Shown: positions 47,372 to 54,535, counted from the first letter of the stretch. The stretch: 62,850 nucleotides of DNA from a virus (IMGVR_UViG_3300030399_000011:1-62850); one strand, 5' to 3'. Notes: generated by a model not told the origin, from the letters alone. Program-made: numbers and translations.

Positions 47372-47391
47372 GGGATCGAATAACCGATCCC
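47372..47391 (-). terminator. weak terminator-like hairpin
   Basis: GGGATCG-AATAAC-CGATCCC, followed on the minus strand by TTTATTT. Between the small membrane protein and the CII-like gene; could be an early terminator like lambda tR1. Confidence 0.45.
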
Positions 47392-47414
47392 TGGAAATTA
47401 TTGCAATGCCCTAC

Positions 47415-47693
47415 TTACTCAACCAGCCTACAAACCGCCTCAGCCGGAAACATCGCGCCGACCGCTCCGAAGAGCACGATCAGCCAGAACAGCGATTCAC
47501 CGTCGGCAGCGTGCAAGGCGCTCCAGAAGATCGCCCCGAGCACCACGACGAAGCCAGCGATCAGCGCAACGTCAGCCAATGGCTTCGCTGGGCGAGCCTC
47601 AGCGATATCGCGCGATACGTCGGGGACCAAAGCGCCGAATCCACCGATGTCTTGGCGGGTGAGGTGCTTGTTTGTGTCCTTTACTTGAATCAT
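47415..47693 (-). CDS. two-helix membrane protein, 92 aa
   Basis: Soluble N-terminus (MIQVKDTNKHLTRQDIGGFG), then helices VALIAGFVVVLGAIFWSALH and LFWLIVLFGAVGAMFPAEAV. Early-operon membrane proteins of this size may act in exclusion. No family recognised. Confidence 0.6.
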   Translation of the reverse strand: MIQVKDTNKHLTRQDIGGFGALVPDVSRDIAEARPAKPLADVALIAGFVVVLGAIFWSALHAADGESLFWLIVLFGAVGAMFPAEAVCRLVE

Positions 47694-47750
47694 CGTGGCG
47701 GTCCTCGTGTCAGCTTTTAAGCAAAACCGGCGGGAATTATGAAATTAGTA

Positions 47751-48089
47751 CTACTCAGCGCCTTCGTCGTCAATTTCGCCAGCGGTGGGCGGCTGGGCGT
47801 CATCCGAGGCGCTCGCGCTATCCACTGCGTCCCTTCCCTTGATCTCGCGGGCCTTGTTCGGCTCGTAGAAGAAAGCGATCAGATCCGCCTTGGTAAACTG
47901 AGCGCCGAACTGGATGCAGGCTTGGTACAGCCACTCCATCCTGGTCGGACTCGGAATCTTTCGCGCATAGATCAAATGCGTTTCGATATACGGCACCGTA
48001 GTTTTGGCCGCCTCAGCGAAGGGTTTCTTGGCGGAGGCGTCTAACGAGCGGTAGAAGCTCTTGAAATTGGCGGGTTCGGTCGGTCTCAT
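47751..48089 (-). CDS. Cro-like regulator, 112 aa
   Basis: First gene of the leftward early operon. The HTH region is SFYRSLDASAKKPFAEAAKT, then VPYIETHLIYARKIPSPTRM and an acidic tail. The ATG at 48089 has no ribosome site and lies 6 bases after the -10, so the mRNA is probably leaderless. It is placed opposite the CI-type gene and read from the operator-bearing promoter, as Cro is in lambdoid phages. Confidence 0.75.
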   Translation of the reverse strand: MRPTEPANFKSFYRSLDASAKKPFAEAAKTTVPYIETHLIYARKIPSPTRMEWLYQACIQFGAQFTKADLIAFFYEPNKAREIKGRDAVDSASASDDAQPPTAGEIDDEGAE

Positions 48090-48095
48090 GACCAA

Positions 48096-48124
48096 AATAT
48101 ATATTACCCGTACGGTAGTTGCAA
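48096..48124 (-). promoter_or_regulatory. leftward early promoter (PR-equivalent)
   Basis: -35 TTGCAA (48124-48119, 4 of 6), 17-base spacer, -10 TATATT (48101-48096, 5 of 6). Operator O1 fills the spacer. The predicted start falls on or next to the ATG of the Cro-like gene. Confidence 0.75.
48104..48118. promoter_or_regulatory. operator O1
   Basis: TTACC-CGTAC-GGTAG. Lies between -35 and -10 of the early promoter, so binding blocks Cro-operon transcription. Confidence 0.7.
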
Positions 48125-48134
48125 GCTGATTTTA

Positions 48135-48149
48135 CTACCCTACTGGACA
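48135..48149. promoter_or_regulatory. operator O2
   Basis: CTACC-CTACT-GGACA. The left half-site is good and the right is weaker. Its centre is 31 bp from O1 and 17 bp from O3. Confidence 0.55.
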
Positions 48150-48151
48150 AT

Positions 48152-48166
48152 TTACCTATTGGGTAA
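48152..48166. promoter_or_regulatory. operator O3 / repressor promoter region
   Basis: TTACC-TATTG-GGTAA, a perfect palindrome of half-sites. It overlaps where the -35 of a rightward promoter with -10 TAATAT (48176-48181) should be. That -35 is poor, as in lambda PRM. Confidence 0.7.
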
Positions 48167-48185
48167 CAAATGGCCTAATATCGAC

Positions 48186-48950
48186 ATGAAATCAAACGAA
48201 GAGGTGCGCCGCGAGAACCTGCAAAAGGTGATCAGAGAGCGCTACGAAAACAGCCAAACGGCCGCGTCTGACAAACTCGGGTACGACCGGCCGACTCTTG
48301 TGAACCACTGGACGTCGGGGCGCAAAGCGATCAGCACGGCATCGGCGAGAAAAATCGAGAAAGCTTTTGGACTGCCTGACTTCTGGATGGACTCGGACCA
48401 TAGTTCAGGGAAATTTGATCCGCCAAACATAGGGCGTAACCACGGCATAATTAAAGAAGCGCTTAATTCGCCCGGGGATACGCTAGATAAACACGAACGA
48501 AAAAAGTTCGACAAAAACGTAGAGCCGGCGCCGCTGGGTAAACGCGAAGTACCGGTCATAAGCTATATACAGGCGGGGATGATGACCGAAGTTGCTGACC
48601 CTTACGCCTTGGGCGATGGGTTCGAGAAGATCATGACGGATGCGGATGTATCAGAGGGGGCATTCGCGCTCGTTATTAAGGGGCTATCGATGGAGCCAGA
48701 GTTCCGCGAGGGCGATAAGGTGATAATCGACCCTGCGATCGCCCCGCTGCCAGGTGATTTCGTGGCCGCCAAAAACGGCGAGGAAGAGGCCACCTTCAAA
48801 AAATACCGTCCCCGCGGATCCAATGAGCGCGGAGACCTGGTATTTGAGCTGGTGCCGCTAAACGAAGATTTCGCCACGCTGCAGAGTGAGCGCGACAAGA
48901 TGCATATCATCGGCACGATGGTCGAGCATCGGAAGTATCGGAGGCGGTGA
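48186..48950 (+). CDS. CI-type repressor with S24 self-cleavage domain
   Basis: 254 residues. N-terminal HTH: RERYENSQTAASDKLGYDRP, TLVNHWTSGRKAISTASARK. C-terminal LexA/CI-like domain with cleavage site Ala130-Gly131 (YIQAGMM), catalytic Ser168 (GLSMEP) and Lys205 (TFKKY). All three are in the usual spacing, so RecA-stimulated self-cleavage should work and SOS induces the phage. ATG 48186 has no ribosome site and lies 5 bases after a TAATAT, suggesting a leaderless mRNA. It should bind the operators at 48104-48166 and those at 53711-53783. Confidence 0.9.
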   Translation: MKSNEEVRRENLQKVIRERYENSQTAASDKLGYDRPTLVNHWTSGRKAISTASARKIEKAFGLPDFWMDSDHSSGKFDPPNIGRNHGIIKEALNSPGDTLDKHERKKFDKNVEPAPLGKREVPVISYIQAGMMTEVADPYALGDGFEKIMTDADVSEGAFALVIKGLSMEPEFREGDKVIIDPAIAPLPGDFVAAKNGEEEATFKKYRPRGSNERGDLVFELVPLNEDFATLQSERDKMHIIGTMVEHRKYRRR

Positions 48951-49025
48951 GGCGAGTCCCCAAATACATTGGCTGGAGGCCACATGAGCGCTATCGATAA
49001 TGCGGAGATGGACGATTTCATGTCC

Positions 49026-49033
49026 TTTATTAA
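49026..49033. repeat. target-site duplication, left copy
   Basis: TTTATTAA directly before the IS end; the same 8 bases follow the other end at 51117-51124. The 8-bp length is typical for ISL3 elements. Confidence 0.92.
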
Positions 49034-49044
49034 GGGTATCCGGA

Positions 49045-50439
49045 TTACTCGGTGGAAAAGGGTAAATCATGACTGAGCTGTGCTTGGTTGAAACGGTCTT
49101 CACACTGCCTACAAAAGCAGTGGGCTTCTTCTATGTCCGTCACGTCGTCAACGAAGTCTCGAAGCGCTGTCAAGACCTTGGCACTGGCCGCCATCTCCCT
49201 GCCTTTGAACAGTCCATGGCAGCAGCCGCAGCGGTACAGGATGGCATTCACACGTCCGGCTCGCACTTGACGCGCGGACGGCTTCCTGTCGTTGAACAGG
49301 AGTCGGGCGCGGATGACCTCAAACGAGTAGCCTCGGCCCATGCGATTCATCACCTTCGCCACCCCGTTCATGCCCTCGGTGTAGGCGTTGGTGATGGGAT
49401 AGTCGAAGAAGTTGAGTATCTCCTTGCGCCAGTTCTTCATGCATCGGGTGAGCTCGAGGAAGTCAGCCTTCAGGCTGGCCGGCACGGCGTCGGCGAAGCT
49501 GTCGTAGTCTTTGATGGCCGCCGACTTGGACTTGTCGTAGATGTCGAACAAGCGCTCCTTGAGCCGGTAGGCCACCGCCATTTCTGGCTCGTTGGCCAGC
49601 CACATATCCAGGTTGAAGCGCTGCTTTTCGGTCAGGTCTCGGTATCGCATCCGGATGAGAGCTTTGCTGCGCATCCAGCTCCGGCGCACCTTCTTGTCCT
49701 GAGCCTTGCCAAGCCGGATGCGCGTTCGCTCTACGCTTTCATTTGCCTTCTTGACGACGTGGAACTTGTCGACCACCACTGGCAGGTTCTCAAACAACTC
49801 CGCAGCGACATCGCGGTATGGCGGCCACATATCGATGGTCAACCCCTTGACGTGGCTGCGGTCTTTGAACTGCCTGAACCATTTTCTCAGCATTGGCTTG
49901 TCCCGGTCTGGAAGCATGTCAATGGGTTTGCGCGCGTCGACGTCAGTGATGACAGCCCGCATAATCTTGTTCAGGTGCGTCTCATCCAGCCCAATCCATT
50001 CCGGCAGATAGGGCTTATAGTCATCGTCGCGGACGTCAACGTAGCTCGCGGCGACGTTACGGACGGTCTTCTCATCGCAGCCAAGGTGCTCCGAGACGCG
50101 CTGGAAGGTATCGACCAGACACTGCCTGCCAATCCAGGCCACGCACCGCTGAGTCATCCGTCGCTCGGCGTCCATCCCCTCAAGGGGCTGCGGGAAGAGG
50201 CCGCCGCACTCCCGGCATCTGTACCGTTGCACGCTGGCCAGGATGCGAGTTGGCTTGCCAAAAGGGGTATCGAGGAAGGTCGTCTCCCGCAGGCCGTGCT
50301 TGTACAGCGCGGCTCCTATGACACCGCACACCTGGCAAGCATCAGGCTTGCCGGTGTACACCGCGTGGATAGTCATGCCCTCGTCGGTCTCGTCGATGCT
50401 GGTCGTCGTCCAGCCCGGAAGTCTCAAAATGTCAGTCAT
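49045..50439 (-). CDS. ISL3-family transposase
   Basis: 464 residues. N-terminal zinc finger CQVCGVIGAAL...RYRCRECGG, HTH (VDTFQRVSEHLGCDEKTVRN), then the DDE domain: LPEWIGLDETHLNK (first Asp), LPVVVDKFHVVKKANESVER (second Asp) and NAYTEGMNGVAKVMNRMGRG (Glu). A C-terminal Cys cluster follows (CGCCHGLF, CFCRQCE). Length and motifs are complete. The stop lies inside the left inverted repeat. Confidence 0.93.
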   Translation of the reverse strand: MTDILRLPGWTTTSIDETDEGMTIHAVYTGKPDACQVCGVIGAALYKHGLRETTFLDTPFGKPTRILASVQRYRCRECGGLFPQPLEGMDAERRMTQRCVAWIGRQCLVDTFQRVSEHLGCDEKTVRNVAASYVDVRDDDYKPYLPEWIGLDETHLNKIMRAVITDVDARKPIDMLPDRDKPMLRKWFRQFKDRSHVKGLTIDMWPPYRDVAAELFENLPVVVDKFHVVKKANESVERTRIRLGKAQDKKVRRSWMRSKALIRMRYRDLTEKQRFNLDMWLANEPEMAVAYRLKERLFDIYDKSKSAAIKDYDSFADAVPASLKADFLELTRCMKNWRKEILNFFDYPITNAYTEGMNGVAKVMNRMGRGYSFEVIRARLLFNDRKPSARQVRAGRVNAILYRCGCCHGLFKGREMAASAKVLTALRDFVDDVTDIEEAHCFCRQCEDRFNQAQLSHDLPFSTE

Positions 50440-51042
50440 CTAGCAGGTCTGCGGTTTGCAACGGGATGCCAACTCTACCAGCCAGAGAGTCAACGCCGGC
50501 GGGGTGTGCTCCCGCTCGGCATGAGTCACAAGTGGGCGCCATCCAAGGTCGCCTTTCTGAAGTCTCCGACCGCCGTTGCCCTTTCGAGCGTCCTGAGCAA
50601 TTACATGCGTCCCGGCACCCAGCTCCATGGGCAAGTCGGGAATGTCGCGCGGGTCACACCCGACGATATAGAGCAAGGTCTTCTTCTCGGCCCGGTGCCC
50701 CCACCAATGCTGCGAGATGCCAAGTGTCCAGCCACCGAAGGCATCTTTAGCCCCACCGGGAGGCGGCAGCTGCTGGTCAGCCCACAACTTCGAGCCGTTG
50801 GGGTGCTCAAGAACACCGCCGAACCTGCGTATCTGAGCAACGGCAAAGCGCGCCAAATCCTTCTCATCGGGCCTCGGATTCGCCATATGAGCCAATCGTC
50901 CCCATGCCCGGCATGGCGGGTGCGCAACCACCGAGCTGCCGCCCGGCCAATTCCTGGCGTCGCGCTCTTCGTCCCATACATCGACCCCTGGCAGCGCCTT
51001 GTAATTGCTGTCATGCCTAGCAAAGAGAACAGCTATCGTCAT
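50440..51042 (-). CDS. IS passenger gene, phage-type DNA-modification-like protein
   Basis: 200 residues: MTIAVLFARHDSNYKALPGV, VVAHPPCRAWGRLAHMANPR, QIRRFGGVLEHPNGSKLWAD, GWTLGISQHWWGHRAEKKTL. HPPCRAWG recalls the PPC loop of C5-cytosine methylases, but other methylase motifs are not evident. Related-looking proteins occur in phage genomes. It lies inside the terminal repeats, immediately upstream of and coupled to the transposase, so it moves with the element. Function not assigned. Confidence 0.65.
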   Translation of the reverse strand: MTIAVLFARHDSNYKALPGVDVWDEERDARNWPGGSSVVAHPPCRAWGRLAHMANPRPDEKDLARFAVAQIRRFGGVLEHPNGSKLWADQQLPPPGGAKDAFGGWTLGISQHWWGHRAEKKTLLYIVGCDPRDIPDLPMELGAGTHVIAQDARKGNGGRRLQKGDLGWRPLVTHAEREHTPPALTLWLVELASRCKPQTC

Positions 51043-51116
51043 GTCAATTCCACCACTTAATCCGGTTTCTTATTGTACGGAGGAATCATGTTTTCTACCA
51101 CTTATTCCGGATACCC

Positions 51117-51124
51117 TTTATTAA
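51117..51124. repeat. target-site duplication, right copy
   Basis: TTTATTAA after the right IS end, identical to 49026-49033. Confidence 0.92.
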
Positions 51125-51381
51125 GGAGGCAGGATTTAGTTGCTGCCCTCTATGCAAGAACGAGAATGGATTCACATGGGCGCATGCGGCGGAGATACCG
51201 GGATTCGGCGCAGTCAAGCTTACAGCGTTTCTGCCAGGAACCACCACGGTGCCACAACAGTCGGCCGACAAGACCGAAAGCTATCCGACGCCTCTATATG
51301 TCCTGATTTGTGACCGCTGCACTCACCTGATGACGTTCTCTAAGACCATGATGTTGCTTGCTCAGGCGGCGAAAAGAAAGA

Positions 51382-51678
51382 ATGGCGAATAACGTGATTT
51401 CTCCCGAGGCATGGAAGCGACAACGCCAATTGGTTGAAGGTGGAGGCGAACCGCCGTATGATGACGGCATGGACGCTCGAATCACAGCCCTCGAAGCAGC
51501 GAATCTAGAAACCCGAGACCGCCTCATTAAGATTGAGACGCGGATGGAGTCGCTTGCCTCTAAGGAAGATTTGCACAAAGAGCTGTCGGCTCAAACGTGG
51601 CGGCTCGTGACCTTCGTTTGCAGCTTCGGCACAGCTCTCGTTGCCGCAACCTACTTCGTCGCCAAGTACGTACACTAA
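51382..51678 (+). CDS. coiled-coil membrane-anchored protein, 98 aa
   Basis: MANNVISPEAWKRQRQLVEG, coiled coil DARITALEAANLETRDRLIK and ESLASKEDLHKELSAQTWRL, C-terminal membrane helix VTFVCSFGTALVAATYFVAK. XhlA-like layout. Its start overlaps the end of the IS-split gene by 11 bases, so translation may be altered by the insertion. Possibly superinfection exclusion, since it lies in the repressor operon. Confidence 0.65.
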   Translation: MANNVISPEAWKRQRQLVEGGGEPPYDDGMDARITALEAANLETRDRLIKIETRMESLASKEDLHKELSAQTWRLVTFVCSFGTALVAATYFVAKYVH

Positions 51679-51704
51679 CAGAGCCAAGTAGGTCCATCGT
51701 AATC

Positions 51705-51728
51705 AGCCCGCCCCGAGCGGGCTTTTTT
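51705..51728 (+). terminator. terminator of the repressor operon
   Basis: AGCCCGC-CCCGA-GCGGGCT followed by TTTTTT on the plus strand, converging with the minus-strand gene that ends at 51727. Confidence 0.85.
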
Positions 51729-51927
51729 ACGCCCCTCTCTTGGCGAATCCCTCGCGCCACAGCGTTGCGCCGACCGACGTCAGCAGCGCTATCTCATCCT
51801 CATTTAGTCTGTCCCACGCCTGCGCCAGCCAGCCAGCAAAGCCCGCGCAAGCAAAATCCAGATCGACGGTGGCCCTACCCTCAATGTTTAGGCGCTCGAA
51901 AATCGTAAGCACGTCGATTGACGTCAC
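51727..51927 (-). CDS. hypothetical protein, 66 aa, GTG start
   Basis: TSIDVLTIFERLNIEGRATV then CAGFAGWLAQAWDRLNEDEI. GTG 51927 lies 5 bases after the P63C stop; a longer in-frame extension overlaps that gene and is rejected. Second gene of a short minus-strand accessory block. Confidence 0.55.
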   Translation of the reverse strand: MTSIDVLTIFERLNIEGRATVDLDFACAGFAGWLAQAWDRLNEDEIALLTSVGATLWREGFAKRGA

Positions 51928-51932
51928 GACGT

Positions 51933-52946
51933 CTAGTCTAGCCCAAGCGGAAGTTCCAGCGTGTTGCCGCGCTTCGGCAGCGCCATGTCGACCATCTTGA
52001 GGAATCGCTGCCAACCATACCCGCTGTTGATTGCCACCCGCTGGAGCATCACAAGCGAATGAAGATGCTGGGCAAGCATGGGGTTCCCAATGTCCGCCGT
52101 CAGATGCTGGTGCAGCTTGGCTGACCGATTGCCGTTGTCGTCTTTTGGCAAGCGCTTTTCGAGTTCTGGCAATAAGCCTGGGGCAAGCCGCTCGAACACA
52201 AGATCCCGCGTATACGTTCCGCAGACGCTATACCGGTTTTTGCTCATGCCAGGCCATACCCAATTCTTCAATTTGTAAATGTTTTCATAAAACTCGTCCG
52301 GAAACCTCTTGACCCAGGACGCCAGTTCCTTGCTAATGATTTTTTCGAGATACGCCTGCAAGGCATCCTGAGGGCGTACTTGCTCATAGCCCGTCGCTTC
52401 GTCAATCAGAGCGATGAGCCCGATCGCAGCAAACCCGTGCTGAAGCATTGCAGCCCGCTCCGCGAGATGTGCCAGTCGTCGGTCAAGGACGCCTTTCATG
52501 TTAGCGTCAATCAATACCGCACAAACATCCGAAAGGAACATTGCCTCGTACCCGTGCGCCGGGTTCCCGCCGTGTGGAGGGATGAACCGAATAGGGGAAT
52601 TCGCGCGCGCGATTAAGTCTTTGATTTCAAAACCCTTTCCTTCCAATTTTTCAAGGATTTGAGAGATTCTGCGCGCGCCGCCTTTGCCGCCCCCCTCAGA
52701 CATTCCAAGGCCACCTTGCAGCCCGCGCTGAACCAAAACGCGACGCCCATCCTCTAGGACGTAGCAGGGAATCTCAATCAAACCAATCCGCAACGGATGA
52801 TCGGTAGATCCGTGTGTCGCCCTCGGAAGAAGTCGAGCCTCAGCCCCAAGCCGTCCGATTTCACTAAGCCGTTCCGCCGAAGTATTTTGTTTGCGCGCGA
52901 TACCCCCCTTCGCGCGGCCCAGAACCTTCTTCTCATCTGAATCCAT
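51933..52946 (-). CDS. P63C-domain protein
   Basis: 337 residues. N-terminus MDSDEKKVLGRAKGGIARKQ, middle with GLGMSEGGGKGGARRISQIL, C-terminus with DALQAYLEKIISKELASWVK, RFPDEFYENIYKLKNWVWPG, VFERLAPGLLPELEKRLPKD and KLHQHLTADIGNPMLAQHLH, which is the P63C domain. Such proteins are scattered in phages and islands with unknown function. It faces against the surrounding genes and has its own promoter with an operator-like dyad, so it is likely expressed in the lysogen. Confidence 0.85.
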   Translation of the reverse strand: MDSDEKKVLGRAKGGIARKQNTSAERLSEIGRLGAEARLLPRATHGSTDHPLRIGLIEIPCYVLEDGRRVLVQRGLQGGLGMSEGGGKGGARRISQILEKLEGKGFEIKDLIARANSPIRFIPPHGGNPAHGYEAMFLSDVCAVLIDANMKGVLDRRLAHLAERAAMLQHGFAAIGLIALIDEATGYEQVRPQDALQAYLEKIISKELASWVKRFPDEFYENIYKLKNWVWPGMSKNRYSVCGTYTRDLVFERLAPGLLPELEKRLPKDDNGNRSAKLHQHLTADIGNPMLAQHLHSLVMLQRVAINSGYGWQRFLKMVDMALPKRGNTLELPLGLD

Positions 52947-53000
52947 GTAGGCACCTTTTAAAAAGTACCTACATTATGACCCTATCAAATAGTCTAGCAA
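52947..53000 (-). promoter_or_regulatory. promoter and dyad of the P63C gene
   Basis: -35 TTGCTA (53000-52995), 16-base spacer, -10 CATAAT (52978-52973). Between -10 and ATG lies a 26-bp near-palindrome (52947-52972), GTAGG...CCTAC, matching its reverse complement at 22 of 26 positions. Self-repression or control by an unknown factor is likely. Confidence 0.65.
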
Positions 53001-53097
53001 GCATTTTTTTATATTTGCCTGCTTAAGGCGTGTATTGACACTCCTGCACCACCTGCGCATTTTCGCTGCTCCTGCACCCAACCCGCTTAGGCGGGTA

Positions 53098-53481
53098 TTA
53101 CTTCAACCTTTTGCCCAGCAGTTGGTCGGATCCCCATGCCCCATCATATTCGGGATGATCGTCGGGGTTGAACTCGATAACGTTGTGACCTGCAAAGACG
53201 GTTGGGTCTGTATGCAAGACTCGAATCCTTATGTTGGCCGGGAAATTGATGCAGTCACCCCCTCCTCCGCGCATCATCTGTTCTGCCAGAGTTATTTCTC
53301 CTCGTCCAGCATGCTGGACGATTTCAAGGAATTCGGCTTCAGTTGGGCATGCAATTCCTGCGATCGAAACGTAGACCTGTTCTGGCTCGAACGGCTTAGC
53401 GTCCGCTCTTTGAGGGTATCCGCAGATAGTCAAAACGCTCGACAACATACATGTAAGACCGGCTGCCGTGATCATTCGCAT
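53098..53481 (-). CDS. secreted protein, 127 aa
   Basis: Signal peptide MRMITAAGLTCMLSSVLTIC ... PQRADA with likely cleavage after ADA. Mature part begins KPFEPEQVYVSIAGIACPTE. Two Cys remain in the mature part (ACP, DCI) and could form a disulfide. Periplasmic or secreted. A possible lysogenic-conversion gene next to P63C. Not recognised. Confidence 0.6.
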   Translation of the reverse strand: MRMITAAGLTCMLSSVLTICGYPQRADAKPFEPEQVYVSIAGIACPTEAEFLEIVQHAGRGEITLAEQMMRGGGGDCINFPANIRIRVLHTDPTVFAGHNVIEFNPDDHPEYDGAWGSDQLLGKRLK

Positions 53482-53524
53482 CTCGCATTGCTCCCTGTTC
53501 TTCGTTCGACATTATAGTGCCCGC

Positions 53525-53700
53525 CCACCACCTAGATCTGATGCGCCAGCACGGGGGGGCTGTAGCCGCAATTTCTCGCGCGCGCGCTCAGAGCCTTGCC
53601 AGCGCTAGGTTTGCAGCAAATTAAGGCGCCAAAAGCGCCATTTGCTGCGCGCCGACCCGCGCGCGACCATGCCCAACCCGCTACGGCGGGTATTTTTTTA
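53525..53700 (+). ncRNA. candidate small RNA
   Basis: The 350-bp gap before the KilA-N gene has no ORF but contains a strong two-part hairpin (53613-53648: GCAGCAAAT/ATTTGCTGC, bulge TAA, GGCGC/GCGCC) and a terminator CCCGC-TACG-GCGGG-TATTTTTTT (53677-53699). A weak -10 TATAGT is at 53513-53518. Together these look like a plus-strand RNA of about 175 nt. The promoter is the weakest part of the call. Confidence 0.4.
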
Positions 53701-53710
53701 TCTATCGCTA

Positions 53711-53725
53711 CTACCCCAGCAGTAG
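53711..53725. promoter_or_regulatory. operator A1
   Basis: CTACC-CCAGC-AGTAG, same half-site and spacing as the CI operators at 48.1 kb (one mismatch). Confidence 0.55.
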
Positions 53726-53744
53726 AAATAATTCATCGGTTTTA

Positions 53745-53759
53745 TTACCTGCAGGGGTT
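53745..53759. promoter_or_regulatory. operator A2 (weak)
   Basis: TTACC-TGCAG-GGGTT. The left half-site is perfect; the right one is poor. Confidence 0.35.
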
Positions 53760-53786
53760 TGCGATTTGCTACCCGTGGGGTAATAT
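53759..53786 (+). promoter_or_regulatory. KilA-N gene promoter with operator A3
   Basis: -35 TTGCGA (53759-53764), 16-base spacer, -10 TAATAT (53781-53786). CTACC-CGTGG-GGTAA (53769-53783) sits between them exactly as O1 does in the early promoter. Confidence 0.65.
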
Positions 53787-53830
53787 AACTCCATCAGCAG
53801 CCCAACCGCTGCAACTAGATGGAGTGAAGA

Positions 53831-54535
53831 ATGCAAGCACTGACGATTTTGGACGTTGCAGTTCGCCGCGATGCCGATGGTCGGTATTGCATCAACGACT
53901 TGCACCGCGCATCAGGCAGCGAAAAGAGGCACGGCGCAAGCTACTGGCTCGCGAATCAGCAAACCAAGGATCTGATCGCGCTTCTGGAAACTACCGGGAA
54001 TCCGGTAGTTACGGCTGAGGGCCGCAAGGGCGGGACGTTTGTCTGCGAACAGCTTGTATATGCATATGCGATGTGGGTTAGCCCCGCGTTCAGTCTGCAG
54101 GTTATCAACGCATACCGCGCTCTCGTGAATGGCCAGCTTGACGAAGCGATTCGACTTGCTCGCCGCCAACAGGATCGCCAAGCGGCGCGTCTCGAAGCCC
54201 CGGCCCTGACCGATGCAGTTGTTCATGCCCGCAAGGTCGCCGGAAAAGTAGTCGAGCACTACCATTTTTCAAACGAATTTGACCTCATCAATCGTGTTGC
54301 ACTCGGCATGTCCGCCAAGCAATACCGCGCTACGCATGGCCTGTCCGCCGATGACTCGATCCGGGACACGCTGACGGCGACCGAGATCAAGTGCGTCGGC
54401 CACTTGCAGCGCTACAACGCTTCGCTGATCGACTTCGGACTACCGTTCGATAAACGCAAAACGGAACTCCATAAGCTTTACTGCCTGCAGTATGCCGGCA
54501 CGCTGGCGTGTGAAGTTCAGCGACTGGAGGCGTGA
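53831..54535 (+). CDS. KilA-N domain protein (antirepressor-like)
   Basis: 234 residues. N-terminal KilA-N: RDADGRYCINDLHRASGSEK, ASYWLANQQTKDLIALLETT, GGTFVCEQLVYAYAMWVSPA. The C-terminal half (KVVEHYHFSNEFDLINRVAL, then helical) is a phage-specific partner domain. GGAGTGAAG precedes the ATG. Repressor-type operators cover its promoter, so it should be silent in the lysogen and rise on induction, which suits an antirepressor or DNA-binding switch protein. Confidence 0.82.
   Translation: MQALTILDVAVRRDADGRYCINDLHRASGSEKRHGASYWLANQQTKDLIALLETTGNPVVTAEGRKGGTFVCEQLVYAYAMWVSPAFSLQVINAYRALVNGQLDEAIRLARRQQDRQAARLEAPALTDAVVHARKVAGKVVEHYHFSNEFDLINRVALGMSAKQYRATHGLSADDSIRDTLTATEIKCVGHLQRYNASLIDFGLPFDKRKTELHKLYCLQYAGTLACEVQRLEA

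Larger units (their letters stand above)
49034..51116 (-). mobile_element. ISL3-family insertion sequence, 2083 bp, with a passenger gene
   Basis: Terminal inverted repeats of about 26 bp start GGGTATCCGGA at both ends (imperfect in the middle, GAAAA at the inner end), flanked by the 8-bp duplication TTTATTAA. It holds two genes on the minus strand, a 200-residue passenger and the 464-residue transposase, joined as TAGATG. Ordinary ISL3 elements are 1.2-1.6 kb with one gene, so this one is longer. Both ends and both frames look intact, so the element is probably recent and active. Confidence 0.92.
48984..51392 (+). pseudogene. small Cys-rich gene split by the IS
   Basis: The ATG at 48984 has GGAGG upstream. 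Codons run MSAIDNAEMDDFMSFIK and are then broken by the insertion at 49034. Removing the IS and one 8-bp duplication restores an open frame of 105 residues that continues EAGFSCCPLCKNENGFTWAH and ends ...QAAKRKNGE at 51392. CPLC and CDRC pairs suggest a zinc protein. It belonged to the operon downstream of the repressor. In this copy only a fragment of 30 residues can be made. Confidence 0.85.

Noticed and set aside
49069-51060. 663-codon open frame on the plus strand across the IS
   Set aside because: It is the reverse-strand shadow of the transposase and passenger genes in high-GC DNA; composition is His/Arg/Leu-rich without motifs and it has no ribosome site.
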